Below, one piece after another: positions 22,936-32,799 of a DNA stretch of 64,000 nucleotides. The translations under genes were made by a program, and so were the position numbers. The notes beneath the pieces were generated by a model that worked only from the letters and a program-made list of their open reading frames with translations, ran no database searches and was not told where the DNA came from. Position 1 is the first letter of the stretch, and each line of letters begins with the position of its first letter. The DNA lies in NCBI GenBank assembly GCA_029204225.1, contig CM055114.1:15632877-15696876 (forward strand), in the 5' to 3' direction. The stretch comes from Diphasiastrum complanatum (Eukaryota; Streptophyta; Lycopodiopsida; Lycopodiales; Lycopodiaceae).

Positions 22936-24094
22936 GGTTGGCTTCTATTTACAGTAAGTATTCCATTTTTGGTGATATTTGGATGTTTGATCAAGTTCTA
23001 GCATGATTTTGCATTGCTTTGTTGATCAAATCTTACTAACCTTTGTTTTGTGAGTTGAACTTGTGGATCAAAAGCATATTTCAGGTCTATTGAAGATCAG
23101 AGGCTGAAAAGAAACTATTTTGGATCAGATCATAACACCTAATCATTTGTGATTGTGAGGCTTGTGCATATTCAATACTAACAATGTTCTTTTCAATCCT
23201 ATTGTTGACAATCTCCATTCTTGGATGAACACTCTCCTTAAGTGGATGAAACTTCTCCTTAAGTGGATGACAAATGCTCTTTTGAGTGAGTTGTAATTCT
23301 CCTAAAGGCTGAGCAAAGCTCCCATTTGGATGAAAGATCCCCTTTTTTGGGTGAACATATTGTAAGCTCCATTGTGAAGAGCATATTGTAAAGATTGTCA
23401 TCAATTTTGGCATAAATTTTGGTGTACTTTGTTGAGCATGTAAGTAACTCTCCTTATGTAATTTGATTGGAGCATTTGCTGGAAGGTGTTAACCATTATG
23501 CAAGTGTGTTTTCAGGTTCTTAACAGGTTGAGGAACATTCTCATGTGAAGTGATCTTAGATCTACATCTAAACACCAAGATTTGACAAGATAGTGAAGCT
23601 AGTCTTGTGATTCACTAAGTGTGCTCATTCATTCACCTCTAAATCTTGTATTTATCACTTGCTGGAGTTTATAAACTTTTAGAAGTGTGGTTTACATGTG
23701 GTTTTACAGGTTGAATCAATATCTTAGTGTGTTGATCATATGTTGATCAAGTTTGTTCATTACTAGGTAATCTTGGCATCCTAGTTTTGGGTATTTTCTA
23801 AGAATGCAAGTAACTCTTCACACCATAACTTGATTTGGTCACTTGCTGGAAAGTTTGAGAGCTTAAGCAAGAGTGTGTTCAGGTTGGTTTGATTTTGTAA
23901 TCCATTCTTAGTGTGTGCAAAGTGTTGCATGTGTTTCAATCTTCCTTTCTATGCTTGGAAACCATCTAGGTTCAAGATAGAAGTGTTTTAGGGTCCTAAA
24001 TCTTCATAGATCTCTTTATCTATCATTTGTTGAGAGAAAAGTGAGTGCTAAGTGCTTTAGGACAGAACCTAAAAGTTGAAGAAACATTAGAATC

Positions 24095-27000
24095 ATGGCT
24101 TCCAATGGTGGGATCATGCTAGAGTCTAGTGAAAGGTTGAGTTCATCAAACTACTCTACTTGGAAAGTGAGGATGGAGTCCTTACTTGAGTTGAATGAAC
24201 TCATGGACATAGTTGCAGAAATTGAAGAGAGACCTCTCACACTTCAAGAGCAAAAAAGGTTTGATAAGAAGGCCAAAAGGGCTCTTCATATCATTAAAAT
24301 GAATGTTACAAATGAACTTCTCAAGGAAGTTGGAAAGTGTCAAAGTGCAAGTGAGGCATGGAATGCCTTAAAGCAGCTCTTTGAATCAAAGTCCACATCT
24401 AGGGTATTTCTAAGGAGACAAATATTTTCTAGTAGGCAAAGAGAGGGTGAAAGTGCTCATGCATTTATCTTGAGAGTTAAGTCCCTAAGTGATGATTTAG
24501 CATGCATTGATGAGAACATAAAAGATGGTGAAATAGTCCAAGTTATGTTGAATGGTTTGCTAAATGAACATGCTAACCTTGTGCAAAGTTTTGCCATTCA
24601 AAGAGTCTTGCCAAGTGTGGTTGACTTGCAAGAAATCTTATTGGCTGAAGAACATAGGTTGCAATCAAAGCTTGATGGTGCATCCTTGCAAGGTGGAGGT
24701 GAAGAGGCTTTCTTCACAAAAGGCAAATTCAAGGGCAAAGGTAAAGGCAAAGGGAAATGGTCCAAAGGTGGTAACTTTGATCATGATGATCACTCTTCCT
24801 CTTCCTCTTCTACTAAGAACAATAAGTCAAAGTTCAAGTGCTTTTATTGTGGGATAAAAGGTCATTTTGCAAATGAATGTTATAAGAAGAAAAGAGAGCA
24901 AGGAGAGAGGCAAGGAAATCTTACAATAGATGAGGAAGAACATAACACATGTGAATCACTTGTTATGACTTCAAGTTTGTTAGCCAACATAGATGATAAT
25001 GATCCTTGGTGGATTGATAGTGGAGCCTCATCTCACATGACAAGACATAAGGAATACTTTACATCCTTATTGTCTTATGAGGGAGAAGGTAACATCATCT
25101 ACACTGCAAATGATGGTCAATGTGACATCAAAGGCATAGGCACTATTCCTATTTCCCTTTCAACAAATAGGAAAGCAAATCTTGAAAATGTTTTGTACAT
25201 TCCTTCAATCACTAAGAATTTGCTTAGTGTAAGTCAAATGATTGACAAAGGACTTGATGTGGAGTTCATTGGAGATGCATGTTTGATAAGTAAATGTGGA
25301 TCCTTGATTGCTCAAGGTAGGAGGCATGGTAAACTTTTCAAGCTTGATGCATGTGTGATCTCTAATCATGAAGGATGTATGGCTAGGGAGCAATTGACAA
25401 ACCAAGAAGTTTGGCACAAAAGGTTGGGCCATCCCAACTTCAAATCTTTGGAGGTAATGGCAAAGAAAGAGCTTGTTCTTGGTCTCCCTAAAAGTCTTGT
25501 TGCAAACAATAGTGTTTGTGAACATTGTGCCTTGTCCAAATCTCATAGACTTGCTTATTCTAGATCTACTTCTAGATCTAAAGAAGCTTTTCAACTTGTG
25601 CATTCTGATATTCATTCTTCTAGTACAACTAGCAATGGTGGGGCAAAGATGTATGCAACTTTCATTGATGACTTTAGTAGGTATACTTGGATCTATCTCC
25701 TTAAAAGTAAGGATGAAGTGTTTGCTGCATTTGTCAAGTTCAAGAATGAAATGGAAAACCAATTCAATACAAAGATCAAATGCTTAAGATCTGATAATGG
25801 AGGGGAATACACCTCAAATAGGTTCAAAGACTTTTGTATAGCACATGGGATTAAGAGGGAGATGTCTAGTCCTAGGACTCCACAACAGAATGGAGTGGCC
25901 GAGAGGAAGAATAGAACCCTTTGTGAATGTGCCAAGGCAATGAGACTACATGCTAATCTTGCTAAGTCTTTTTGGGGGGAAGCTTTAGCATGTGCTAACT
26001 ATCTATGTAATAGATGGACAAGTGCTTCCTTGGATGGTAAAACTCCTCATGAGGTTCTTTATGGTAGAAGGCCGAGTGTCAAGCATTGTAGGATCTTTGG
26101 ATGTACATGTTTTGTCAATATCACACTTGGTGATAGAACTAAAGAAGATCCTTCATCAAAGAAGGGTGTGTTTGTTGGCTATAGTGAAGTAAGCAAGGCT
26201 TACAAAGTGTACATTCCTTCTACAAAGAAAGTTGTCATAAGTAGGGATGTCATCTTTCATGAAGAGAATGTTTCCAATGTTGTTGATGTTGATGTTGATG
26301 TGCCTACTAATCATCATGATGTGCAAGATGTCTTGGATGAAGATGGAGATGCCACTCCAAAGCAAACTTCAAGGAAGACTCAAAGGCAAAGGGCTAAGCC
26401 ATCAAGGCTAACCTATGATGAAAAAGGAAAGCAAGTGGTGGACAACTCTAACTTTGCTTTTCTTACCTCTTTTGATGAACCAACTTGTGTAGGTGAAGCA
26501 ATTCAAAAGAAGGAATGGATCCAAGCCATGGATCATGAGCATCAAGCACTCATCAAAAGCAACACATGGAGGTTGGTAAAGCTTCCAAAGGACAAGAAGG
26601 CAATTGGTTGTAAGTGGATCTTCAAGATCAAGACAAATCAAGATGGATCAATCAACAAGTACAAGGCAAGGTTGGTGGCAAATGGGTATGCTCAAGAATA
26701 TGGTATTGACTATGATGAGACCTTTGCACCCGTGGCAAAGATGGTAACTATTCGAATCCTAATCTCTCTTGCAACTCTTTATGATTGGGATATGTGGCAA
26801 ATGGATGTTACTAATGCCTTCTTGAATGGTGATCTTGAAGAAGATATTTACATGGAGCAACCCGAGGGCTATGTTTCACATGATGAGCCTAATCATGTGT
26901 GCTATCTCCAAAAGAGTTTGTATGGGCTAAAGCAAGCACCAAGGAGTTGGTATGCTAAGCTCAATTCCTTCTTACTTTCTCAAAACTTTGTTATGAGTGA

Positions 27001-28045
27001 GTATGATCATTCTCTCTACTTTAGATTGAATGAAAATGATATCACTTTACTTTTGATCTATGTTGATGACATTATCTTAAGTGGTGGTAACAATCTAGAT
27101 ATAGATGAAATCAAGATGGCACTCAAAAGAGAGTTTGAAATTCAAGATCTTGGTAAACTTCATTATATCTTAGGAATAGAGATTATTAGAACTTCTAAAT
27201 CTACATTCATATGTCAAGAAAAGTATGTTAACTCTATTCTAAAAAGGTTTCATATGGAAGATTGTAAAGTTGTTTCTACTCCTATGGAATCAAATGTAAA
27301 GCTAACTACAAGAAGTAATGAAAGATCCTTCAAGGACATTACTCTCTATAGAAAGCTAATAGGATCTCTTATATGGTTAACCATCACAAGACCTGATCTA
27401 AGCTTTGTGGTTGGTAAACTAAGTCAATTTATGCAAGATCCTAGTGAGGCTCATTGGAAGCTAGGAAAGAGAGTACTTAGATACATCTCGGGATCTAGAG
27501 ATTTTGGCATCTTGTATGGAGGTACTACACCTAACCTTTGTGGATTTTCAGATTCAGATTTTGCAGGTGATCAAATGGATAGGAAGTCAACAAGTGCCTT
27601 TGCAATCTATCTTGGAGATGGAGTGGTCTCATGGCTATCAAAGAAGCAACCAACTATCTCTCTATCTTCCACCGAAGCCGAGTACAAGGCATTAACAACA
27701 TGCACCAAGGAGATTCTTTGGATCAAGAGGATGTTATTGGATCTTCACTTGCTGGAACCAGAGAAGACTCCAATCATACTTTGTGATAACCTTTCAGCCC
27801 AAAGCTTGGCAAGCAATCCTGTTTTTCATGCAAGGAGCAAGCACATTGAGATTGCTCACCATTTTGTGAGAGATCAAGTCATTGCCAAAGAGGTGGAGCT
27901 TCAACATGTCTCTTCAAAGGAGTGTGTGGCTGATATCTTCACCAAACCATTGGGAAAGGACCTATATTTAATGCATAGATCTAATCTTGGAATGTGCTCA
28001 AAGACTATGTTGAAACTAGCATCCAATGTTGAAGAGGGAGTGTGA
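24095..28045 (+). CDS. Copia gag-pol polyprotein, intact, 1316 residues
   Basis: A single polyprotein encoding everything the element needs. Domains in order: UBN2-type gag (about 1-200); a Lys/Gly-rich patch; zinc knuckle CFYCGIKGHFANEC (249-262); aspartic protease with DSG at 308-310 (WWIDSGASSHMT); pre-integrase WHKRLGHP from 440; integrase core with D505, D567 and E603, the D,D-35-E spacing; FGCTCF and GYS blocks; reverse transcriptase with YVDD at 989-992; RNase H with DSDFAGD, STEAEYKAL and CDN blocks; C-terminal DIFTKPLG. No stop or frameshift. The ATG at 24095 (ATCATGGCT) is the first that gives the gag start MASNG..SERLSSSNYSTWKV. The TGA at 28043-28045 lies 3-5 bases inside the 3' LTR. 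Gag and pol share one frame, as usual for plant copia. Confidence 0.95.
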   Translation: MASNGGIMLESSERLSSSNYSTWKVRMESLLELNELMDIVAEIEERPLTLQEQKRFDKKAKRALHIIKMNVTNELLKEVGKCQSASEAWNALKQLFESKSTSRVFLRRQIFSSRQREGESAHAFILRVKSLSDDLACIDENIKDGEIVQVMLNGLLNEHANLVQSFAIQRVLPSVVDLQEILLAEEHRLQSKLDGASLQGGGEEAFFTKGKFKGKGKGKGKWSKGGNFDHDDHSSSSSSTKNNKSKFKCFYCGIKGHFANECYKKKREQGERQGNLTIDEEEHNTCESLVMTSSLLANIDDNDPWWIDSGASSHMTRHKEYFTSLLSYEGEGNIIYTANDGQCDIKGIGTIPISLSTNRKANLENVLYIPSITKNLLSVSQMIDKGLDVEFIGDACLISKCGSLIAQGRRHGKLFKLDACVISNHEGCMAREQLTNQEVWHKRLGHPNFKSLEVMAKKELVLGLPKSLVANNSVCEHCALSKSHRLAYSRSTSRSKEAFQLVHSDIHSSSTTSNGGAKMYATFIDDFSRYTWIYLLKSKDEVFAAFVKFKNEMENQFNTKIKCLRSDNGGEYTSNRFKDFCIAHGIKREMSSPRTPQQNGVAERKNRTLCECAKAMRLHANLAKSFWGEALACANYLCNRWTSASLDGKTPHEVLYGRRPSVKHCRIFGCTCFVNITLGDRTKEDPSSKKGVFVGYSEVSKAYKVYIPSTKKVVISRDVIFHEENVSNVVDVDVDVPTNHHDVQDVLDEDGDATPKQTSRKTQRQRAKPSRLTYDEKGKQVVDNSNFAFLTSFDEPTCVGEAIQKKEWIQAMDHEHQALIKSNTWRLVKLPKDKKAIGCKWIFKIKTNQDGSINKYKARLVANGYAQEYGIDYDETFAPVAKMVTIRILISLATLYDWDMWQMDVTNAFLNGDLEEDIYMEQPEGYVSHDEPNHVCYLQKSLYGLKQAPRSWYAKLNSFLLSQNFVMSEYDHSLYFRLNENDITLLLIYVDDIILSGGNNLDIDEIKMALKREFEIQDLGKLHYILGIEIIRTSKSTFICQEKYVNSILKRFHMEDCKVVSTPMESNVKLTTRSNERSFKDITLYRKLIGSLIWLTITRPDLSFVVGKLSQFMQDPSEAHWKLGKRVLRYISGSRDFGILYGGTTPNLCGFSDSDFAGDQMDRKSTSAFAIYLGDGVVSWLSKKQPTISLSSTEAEYKALTTCTKEILWIKRMLLDLHLLEPEKTPIILCDNLSAQSLASNPVFHARSKHIEIAHHFVRDQVIAKEVELQHVSSKECVADIFTKPLGKDLYLMHRSNLGMCSKTMLKLASNVEEGV
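28030..28040 (+). promoter_or_regulatory. Polypurine tract
   Basis: TGAAGAGGGAG just before the 3' LTR; the RNase H-resistant primer for plus-strand DNA. It is also coding (last codons of the polyprotein). Confidence 0.8.
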
Positions 28046-28695
28046 AAATTGTCAACATTTCCTAGCTAGTTTGAGGCCTAAATTGGCTAAAATTGTAAAT
28101 AGTTTTGATTCTGGAGTTTCACACGTGTGAACCAGGCCACAATGTTTTTATTTACTGTATTTTTTCAGTATGATGAAGTGTCAAACTTCATACCCTTCAA
28201 AATGAGACCATTTTGATGTATTTTGGTCATATAAGCCATTTTTAGCTATTTTTCCTATATAGGGAATATCTAGGGTCAAGTACCTTCTAGAGAGAGGAGA
28301 GAGAGTCATCTTCCTCATCCATAAATAGTAGGGAAGTCGTGGAGAACAGGTTGGAGAAACCTTTTGTATGCTTCATTGAGATCAATAGATCATTGTCATT
28401 GTTTCTTCCTCCATTGAGAGCATTGTTGTGTGTATTGTCTTCAAGCTATTGTGTATGATCTTAGGTGCTTTCCAAAAGTGATAGGCTGATGTATTATGGA
28501 CTGTATAATGCTATTTTGGGCCGCACTTGATGTTTATGGAAGTTTCCATTTGTGATAAATGCTTTTTGATCAAGTTCTTTGCATTCTAGGTAGCATAGAA
28601 TGTGTTGCCAATTCCTAGCTTATGTAGTTTGGAGTGCAAGCATTCAAGCCAATGATCTTGGAGTTTAGATCCACTTAGGATCTGTATTTTTCACA
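28041..28695 (+). repeat. 3' LTR of the young copia
   Basis: 655 bp, same length as the 5' LTR with two substitutions seen. Its first bases hold the stop codon of the polyprotein. It ends TTTTTCACA before the TAAAA target duplication. Confidence 0.95.
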
Positions 28696-28700
28696 TAAAA

Positions 28701-29147
28701 TTTACTTACAATCAAATCTTGCCAATTTTGGCTATTTTTGGACAATAACATGACTAAATCTCCCTCACACTTTTTGATGTACTTTCAAGACCTGTAAAAC
28801 AAGTTTAGAGGACCTGATTTCAGCCTAGATTAATTAGACTTCATGATCCTATGTCAAATCTAATCAATGGCACTCAATCTTGGTAGCTTATCATAAGATA
28901 TCCACCAAAAATTACATCAAAAGCTTACAGATTGAATTTTTTGGATCAAATGAATACCATGCATTAAATGCAGGTTCAAAAGTGCCCACACATGTGGATA
29001 GTATGGATTTGGACCCCTACCAAGTTTGGGATCAAATCTCCTCACCAAAATCAAGATTCTAGCTTGCCCTCTCAATACTAGTTTTTAGCACCAAAACTTG
29101 CTAAAAATGAATTTGCATTAGATCAATGGCTTAAGCTCTTGTACTTG
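28701..29147 (-). other. Leader of the family A element, 5' half
   Basis: Non-coding sequence between the family A primer-binding site and the point where the young copia inserted. It joins 22262 when the insertion is removed. No ORF supported. Confidence 0.6.
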
Positions 29148-29159
29148 GCTCTGATACCA
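29148..29159 (-). promoter_or_regulatory. Primer-binding site of the family A element
   Basis: GCTCTGATACCA on the plus strand, TGGTATCAGAGC on the minus strand, followed by CAAGTACAAG as in the plus-strand copy at 16499. Confidence 0.85.
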
Positions 29160-29845
29160 TGTGAAAGTACTGTGCTTTAGGACCATAAATGGATCTACAA
29201 AAGATCCACAAGAGTGATTGGATGCTTGCTTAACAATCTATCAAAAACCTAGACACAAAAAAGTCGATCTAGATTGGCAATTAGACAAACAACAAGCATT
29301 AACAATCAAAAGCATTGTTAAACATTGAAATCCGAGCCCACACGTGTGCACTACAGGCTGAAGTACGGCCTTCAACTTGAGAAACAAGTAAAAATTGATT
29401 TGGTTTCATTTGGATCACAAAAACTCAATCTACATAGTGAACTAGCTTGAGATTGCCAATGAGCTCCAAAAATTTTCTATCTTCTCACTATGGAGAGAGG
29501 GAATACATAGCAAATTTGACTTCCTTCTTGAAGTTAGGTGGATTTCCAGCATGTAATAAGGAAGTTAACTCACTCTCCTTGACCTAAAATGAAACCCTAG
29601 CCTAGATTCTAGAGTTATGCTTGGTAGGTAGCTAGTTGGTCAAATTTTCACCTTAAACTTAGGTGTTGGTCCTATAAAGTAGGGATGACCACCAAATAGA
29701 CATGATCAACTAACCTACATTAGGATGGGTTTGCCACGTGGCATAATGGCCTCACATGTGTGGGACCCACTTGTGTACACAATTTACACTATTCTACATG
29801 GTTTTTGATCAAGCTAGATTTGCCAATTTTTGGCAATTCTTCACA
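29160..29845 (-). repeat. 5' LTR of the minus-strand family A element
   Basis: 686 bp; on the minus strand it starts TGTGAAGAATTGCC at 29845 and ends CTTTCACA at 29160, homologous to the LTRs at 388-1063 and 15809-16498. It abuts a gypsy LTR end on the right (29846-29870). The matching 3' LTR was not found in the window, so the element is truncated on its left. Confidence 0.85.
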
Positions 29846-30830
29846 ACTACGTCGGATCGAAGACCCTACAGTGGCGTCGTTGCCAAGAATAGGTTTCCAC
29901 TAACTAGTGTAGTTGCATTTTAGCTATTTCTTACTTTTTAGAGTAATTTTAGGTAGATTTTTGGGAGTTTAGAGTTAGTTTTCTATGTTTTTCTTGTGTT
30001 TGGACTATTCACAGCTAGCAAAGGAGGTGTGAGAGGGTAGAGGAGACCTTGAACAGCCTCTAAGGGCTTGAAACCCAAACCAATCAACCAAAAAATCCAA
30101 AAAACACACCAATTTGCATTTTGGAGAAAAAAAGAGCCTAAAATCTCATCAGATTTTAATATCTCCAAAACCAGTTAGAGTTAACCCTTACATGACTGGC
30201 AGCAATTCCAAGGTACTGTCCCAGACCTACATAGAAGTCTCCAAGAGTTAATTCCAAGCAGATTGCAAAAATCAGAGAAAAATCATAAAAAATTCAAAAA
30301 ACCCTCGAAAAAATTTTAAAAAATGCAAATCTTCACCAGAACTCTCACAGAGCCCTCTGAAGTTTCATCTCAGTGAGACCAGGACATAGAGAAGCTTGTG
30401 AGAGTTAGTTTGATGTTTAAGTGCGTGTGCGAGAGTTTTCAATGGAAAAAAGATCAGAAAGTACAAGAGAAGCCTCGTAGAGACCAAAATTTTCAATTTC
30501 AGTGGGCAAGAACTCTCGCGGAGGATTCTGAAGTTCCATCTCAGTGAGACCAAGACACAGAAGAGCCTGCAAGAGTTAGTTTGATTTCAGTGAGCAGAAA
30601 ATTGGGTTTAAGTGCTAAAAAATCACTAAAAAGTGAAGATCCAGTAAATCCTTCCAGTAAGAACTCTTGTAGACCACCTCAATCATTTCAAAATGTCAAT
30701 TTCCATCAATGAAGAAGCCTGTAAGAGTTAGTATAGAGATTTGGTGAAGATCAAGCCAAAATAGTGGTTTTGAACCCTTGCATACAGTGAAATTTTTAGT
30801 TAGTGCGAGAGTTAATTCTCGCAGAGAATT
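29846..30830 (+). mobile_element. 5' end of a Ty3/gypsy element: LTR tip, primer site and repeated leader
   Basis: About 25 bp of LTR end (..CCCTACA) is followed at about 29872 by TGGCGTCGTTGCC, close to the TGGCGCCGTTGCC site complementary to tRNA-Asp that many plant gypsy elements use. The leader carries a repeat of about 170 bp period at about 30340, 30510 and (weaker) 30660: GAACTCTC, then TCTGAAGTT.CATCTCAGTGAGACC, then AAGAGTTAGT-like words. The 5' LTR is cut off by the family A insertion. Confidence 0.6.
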
Positions 30831-30864
30831 CAGAATGTCCTTACAAGGACAATATACATCCTTT

Positions 30865-31110
30865 TGTTAAGAATGTGGTTATGGACACTGCTTCAAGAAT
30901 TGTCCATTGAGACCTGAAACCAGTGCACCACTACACTTCATCGCAATACAACAGCCAGCAATTCCAGCAGGGATGCCACCGGAAGGGCGACAACTCCATG
31001 CTCCTGTGTTAGTCATTACGCAAACACAGAAGAGGAAAGAAGTGGCTCCCTCACCAGCACCATCGGTCACTGATAACCAACCCTCAACTTCAGCACCATA
31101 TCCGATGTGA
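30865..31110 (+). pseudogene. Gypsy gag C-terminal fragment with zinc-knuckle relic
   Basis: Frame reads C-stop-ECGYGHCFKNCPLRPETSAP from about 30870, a CCHC knuckle one residue short and with a stop, followed by a Pro/Gln-rich tail to 31110. This is the usual place of the nucleocapsid knuckle, upstream of protease. Most of gag is missing. Confidence 0.6.
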
Positions 31111-31232
31111 GAGAAGAGAGAAGACAGTACCAGAAAATATGACACTGGGTACAAATAGCACAAGCGAAGGAAAAAGAGTAAGAAAGAGACAATTGTACGG
31201 AACCTCCAACTAACAACAAACGGGAACTGCAA

Positions 31233-32583
31233 ATGGGCTCACCATTGTGCACTGATCAGAATGATCGGTTGCATCAATATGAACCACCTTTTTACATGGT
31301 GGAGCCCGAGGAACCACGCACTGAAAGGCTCACGATCTTATTGGCAAGCCATGTTAGTTTACCTCTTGAGGAATTACTATGGATTGCACCACAAGCTAAA
31401 AGCCTTTTGGCTAAATGGGCCAAAATGGACGAGAAGCCAATTGCGCCTAAGCCCATATATTGTACGGGCTATGAAGAAACAAGTAACATCCTCCACATCG
31501 GGACAATGTGGGAAAGTGAGGAACACAAGATCACCCTACAAATCAAACACAAGAGATACGAGGATGAGGCAGCAATAGTAGATGGAGGATCAGGAGTCAA
31601 TTTGATCTCCACTACTTTGTATGAAAAGTGGGATTTACAAGGGTTGAAGCTAGCACAATTTGCCATCAAGCTAGCTGATCAATCGTGTGTAAAACTAAAG
31701 GGTGTGGTTGCTTGTATCTCTGTAAAAATAGCAGGCATGCAATTTATGATTACTTTTGTAGTCATGGATATCGTGTTTTACTGGGAAGATCATGGTTGAG
31801 GACTGCCCAAGTAGTACACAACTGGGGTACAGGGAAACTCACCTTTGAGAACAGAGAACAGGCTGTAACGGTTGATCCAACCACATGGGCAATGAAACCT
31901 ATTGCACTCAAAGCTGATGACAGGTCATCCACGACAGATCACACGATTGATCGCCCAAGGCCAGCCAAGGGTGGTCACTGTGATTCAGAGACAGATGTTG
32001 TGAGATGGACGGATGCATTAGCAACTATTGACTGCCGGACATGTCAATATGAATCAGATCATGAACCCAGTACATCTTCATCCAGATGTTACACTATGGA
32101 CACACCAATCACATTTGGGGTGAATATGATAAACATAGCATGGTTGTCAATGAAACCTATTGAGAACCTAGCGAACGATGATTTAGTCCCTTGGCAACAT
32201 GCTCTAACTTATAATAAGGAGATTGAGCTAACTAATGAACATGTCCTACTGCACATGGACCCAGATCATTACCAGCTCAACTGCCGCAAATGTGTACTAT
32301 GGCGAAAGTCTCAAGGATCGATCCACCACCAAAGACACCTGCGAACAAGAAGAATCAGTTGAAGCAACACTACAACCAGGTGATCCGATGGAGTGATCTA
32401 CCTGAAGAGGCTATAGCTACAGTGGATGTTGATATTCGCAACTACGAGGCAAATGTCACGTCAGTTTCGATGAAAGACAACAAGGACGGATCCACCAATA
32501 CAACAAAAAAGAGCAAAAAGAAGGTGTTGGATTCCTTGAAGTCAATCAAGATGGACTCAGATACATCGTCATCCTCTACTTGA
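31233..32583 (+). pseudogene. Gypsy protease region, frameshifted
   Basis: ORF 31233-31799 contains a retropepsin-like block AAIVDGGSGVNLISTTLYEK with DGGSGVN in place of DTGA, as in several plant gypsy elements. The frame shifts at about 31770 into 31685-32362, which continues VLLGRSWLRTAQVVHNWGTG (the ..GR.WL.......S...... block after protease). An acidic/charged linker follows, with a further shift at about 32290-32583. No intact product is possible. Confidence 0.75.
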
Positions 32584-32799
32584 ATGACAAAGAACCAACA
32601 GATGACCAGTCGGGCCAAGATCAATATGTTGAAGGAGAAATCTCGACGAGCACCAGTTCATGAGATGCTTGAAACCTTCAAGAATTATACCTTGGATGAC
32701 ATGGTAATTATAATGTCGCAAGCCCAGTGAGAACCTGATCAAAATCAAGCACCAGCGGAACAAGTCTTCGAGGGACTTGCGTGAACACAACCAATGAAC

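Larger units (their letters stand above)
22263..28700 (+). mobile_element. Complete young Ty1/copia retrotransposon
   Basis: 6428 bp from 22268 to 28695, flanked by the 5-bp duplication TAAAA (22263-22267 and 28696-28700). It has two 655-bp LTRs that I found to differ at only two positions, a tRNA-Met primer-binding site, one uninterrupted 1316-codon gag-pol ORF and a polypurine tract. It lies inside the leader of a minus-strand family A element. All parts needed for autonomous movement are visible, so it may be active or only recently silenced. Lineage within copia was not assigned. Confidence 0.95.

Noticed and set aside
25205-25762. 185-codon minus-strand frame
   Set aside because: Antisense shadow of the intact copia polyprotein.
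18816-29159. TGGTATCAGA-type sequences as possible tRNA gene fragments
   Set aside because: Each lies directly beside an LTR end and is only 10-15 bases long; they are primer-binding sites, with no cloverleaf around them.
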